In this document: piece after piece, positions 44,091-44,113 of the stretch
How the letters are laid out: the number at the start of each line of letters is the position of its first letter
Numbering within the stretch: position 1 is the first letter of the stretch
NCBI GenBank assembly: GCA_016782865.1
Contig: JADHXR010000054.1
Span: 1-44,113, forward strand
Length of the DNA: 44,113 nt
Direction of reading: 5' to 3'
Origin: Phycisphaerae bacterium
GTDB lineage: Bacteria; Planctomycetota; Phycisphaerae; Sedimentisphaerales; Anaerobacaceae
Notes under the pieces: generated by a model
What the model was told of the DNA's origin: nothing
Database searches by the model: none
Seen by the model: only the letters and a program-made list of their open reading frames with translations
Position numbers and translations under genes: made by a program

Positions 44091-44113
44091 ATGAGCCGGC
44101 GCACACTACTCAT
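44091..44113 (+). CDS. Start of a gene running off the window
   Basis: A strong AGGAGG lies 7 nt before ATG 44091. The seven complete codons read MSRRTLL, which looks like the beginning of a twin-arginine or other export signal. The function cannot be told. Confidence 0.6.

Overview
The window looks like a chromosomal segment of a heterotrophic, polysaccharide-degrading planctomycete, probably of the Phycisphaerae/Sedimentisphaerales type. This is inferred from gene content, not from a marker gene. The indications are ECF sigma factor genes overlapping large Hanks-type Ser/Thr kinases, exported beta-propeller + dockerin-like + LamG proteins, many Tat-exported sugar isomerase-like TIM-barrel proteins, DUF1080, DUF4838 and DUF5060 proteins, and a sodium:solute symporter beside a UroD-like protein. 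No rRNA, tRNA, CRISPR array or intact mobile element was seen.

Layout. (1) 1-8.6 kb, minus strand: an exported thioredoxin-fold protein fused to a legumain/caspase-like domain, a remnant of an IS1380-type transposase, an unknown protein, a large MscK-like mechanosensitive channel and an exported PQQ-type beta-propeller. (2) 8.8-20.9 kb, plus strand: a glycan catabolism cluster with a GH38 alpha-mannosidase-like enzyme, a UroD-like protein, a sodium:solute symporter, a frameshifted DUF5060 glycoside hydrolase lipoprotein, a sugar isomerase-like protein and a DUF4838 protein. (3) 21.1-32.9 kb: two tandem copies of a divergent cassette. Each has an ECF sigma factor and a transmembrane Ser/Thr kinase on the minus strand, and an exported PD40 propeller-dockerin-LamG protein on the plus strand. 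(4) 33.1-44.1 kb: a penicillin-acylase family enzyme, a sulfatase remnant, a DUF1080-RraA fusion, an enolase-superfamily enzyme, a bile-acid/sodium symporter family transporter, an internally deleted UxuA-like protein, a glycosidase fragment, an RRM protein, a hydroxypyruvate isomerase-like protein and the first codons of another exported protein.

The most interesting unit is the duplicated cassette. Its two sigma factors are nearly identical except in the region 4 DNA-recognition part. Its two kinases share the catalytic half but carry different sensor halves (TPR versus TolB/PD40 propeller), and copy B keeps an orphan TPR-kinase-like tail downstream. This looks like a sigma-kinase-surface-lectin module caught while duplicating and changing both input and output specificity.

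A second theme is invasion by short palindromic repeats. A 102-bp element with 13-bp terminal inverted repeats sits in frame inside the signal peptide of the PQQ protein, and its 45-bp half recurs exactly at 39.7 kb. A third theme is gene decay: several genes carry single frameshifts, a nonsense codon or deletions, some of which could be assembly errors.
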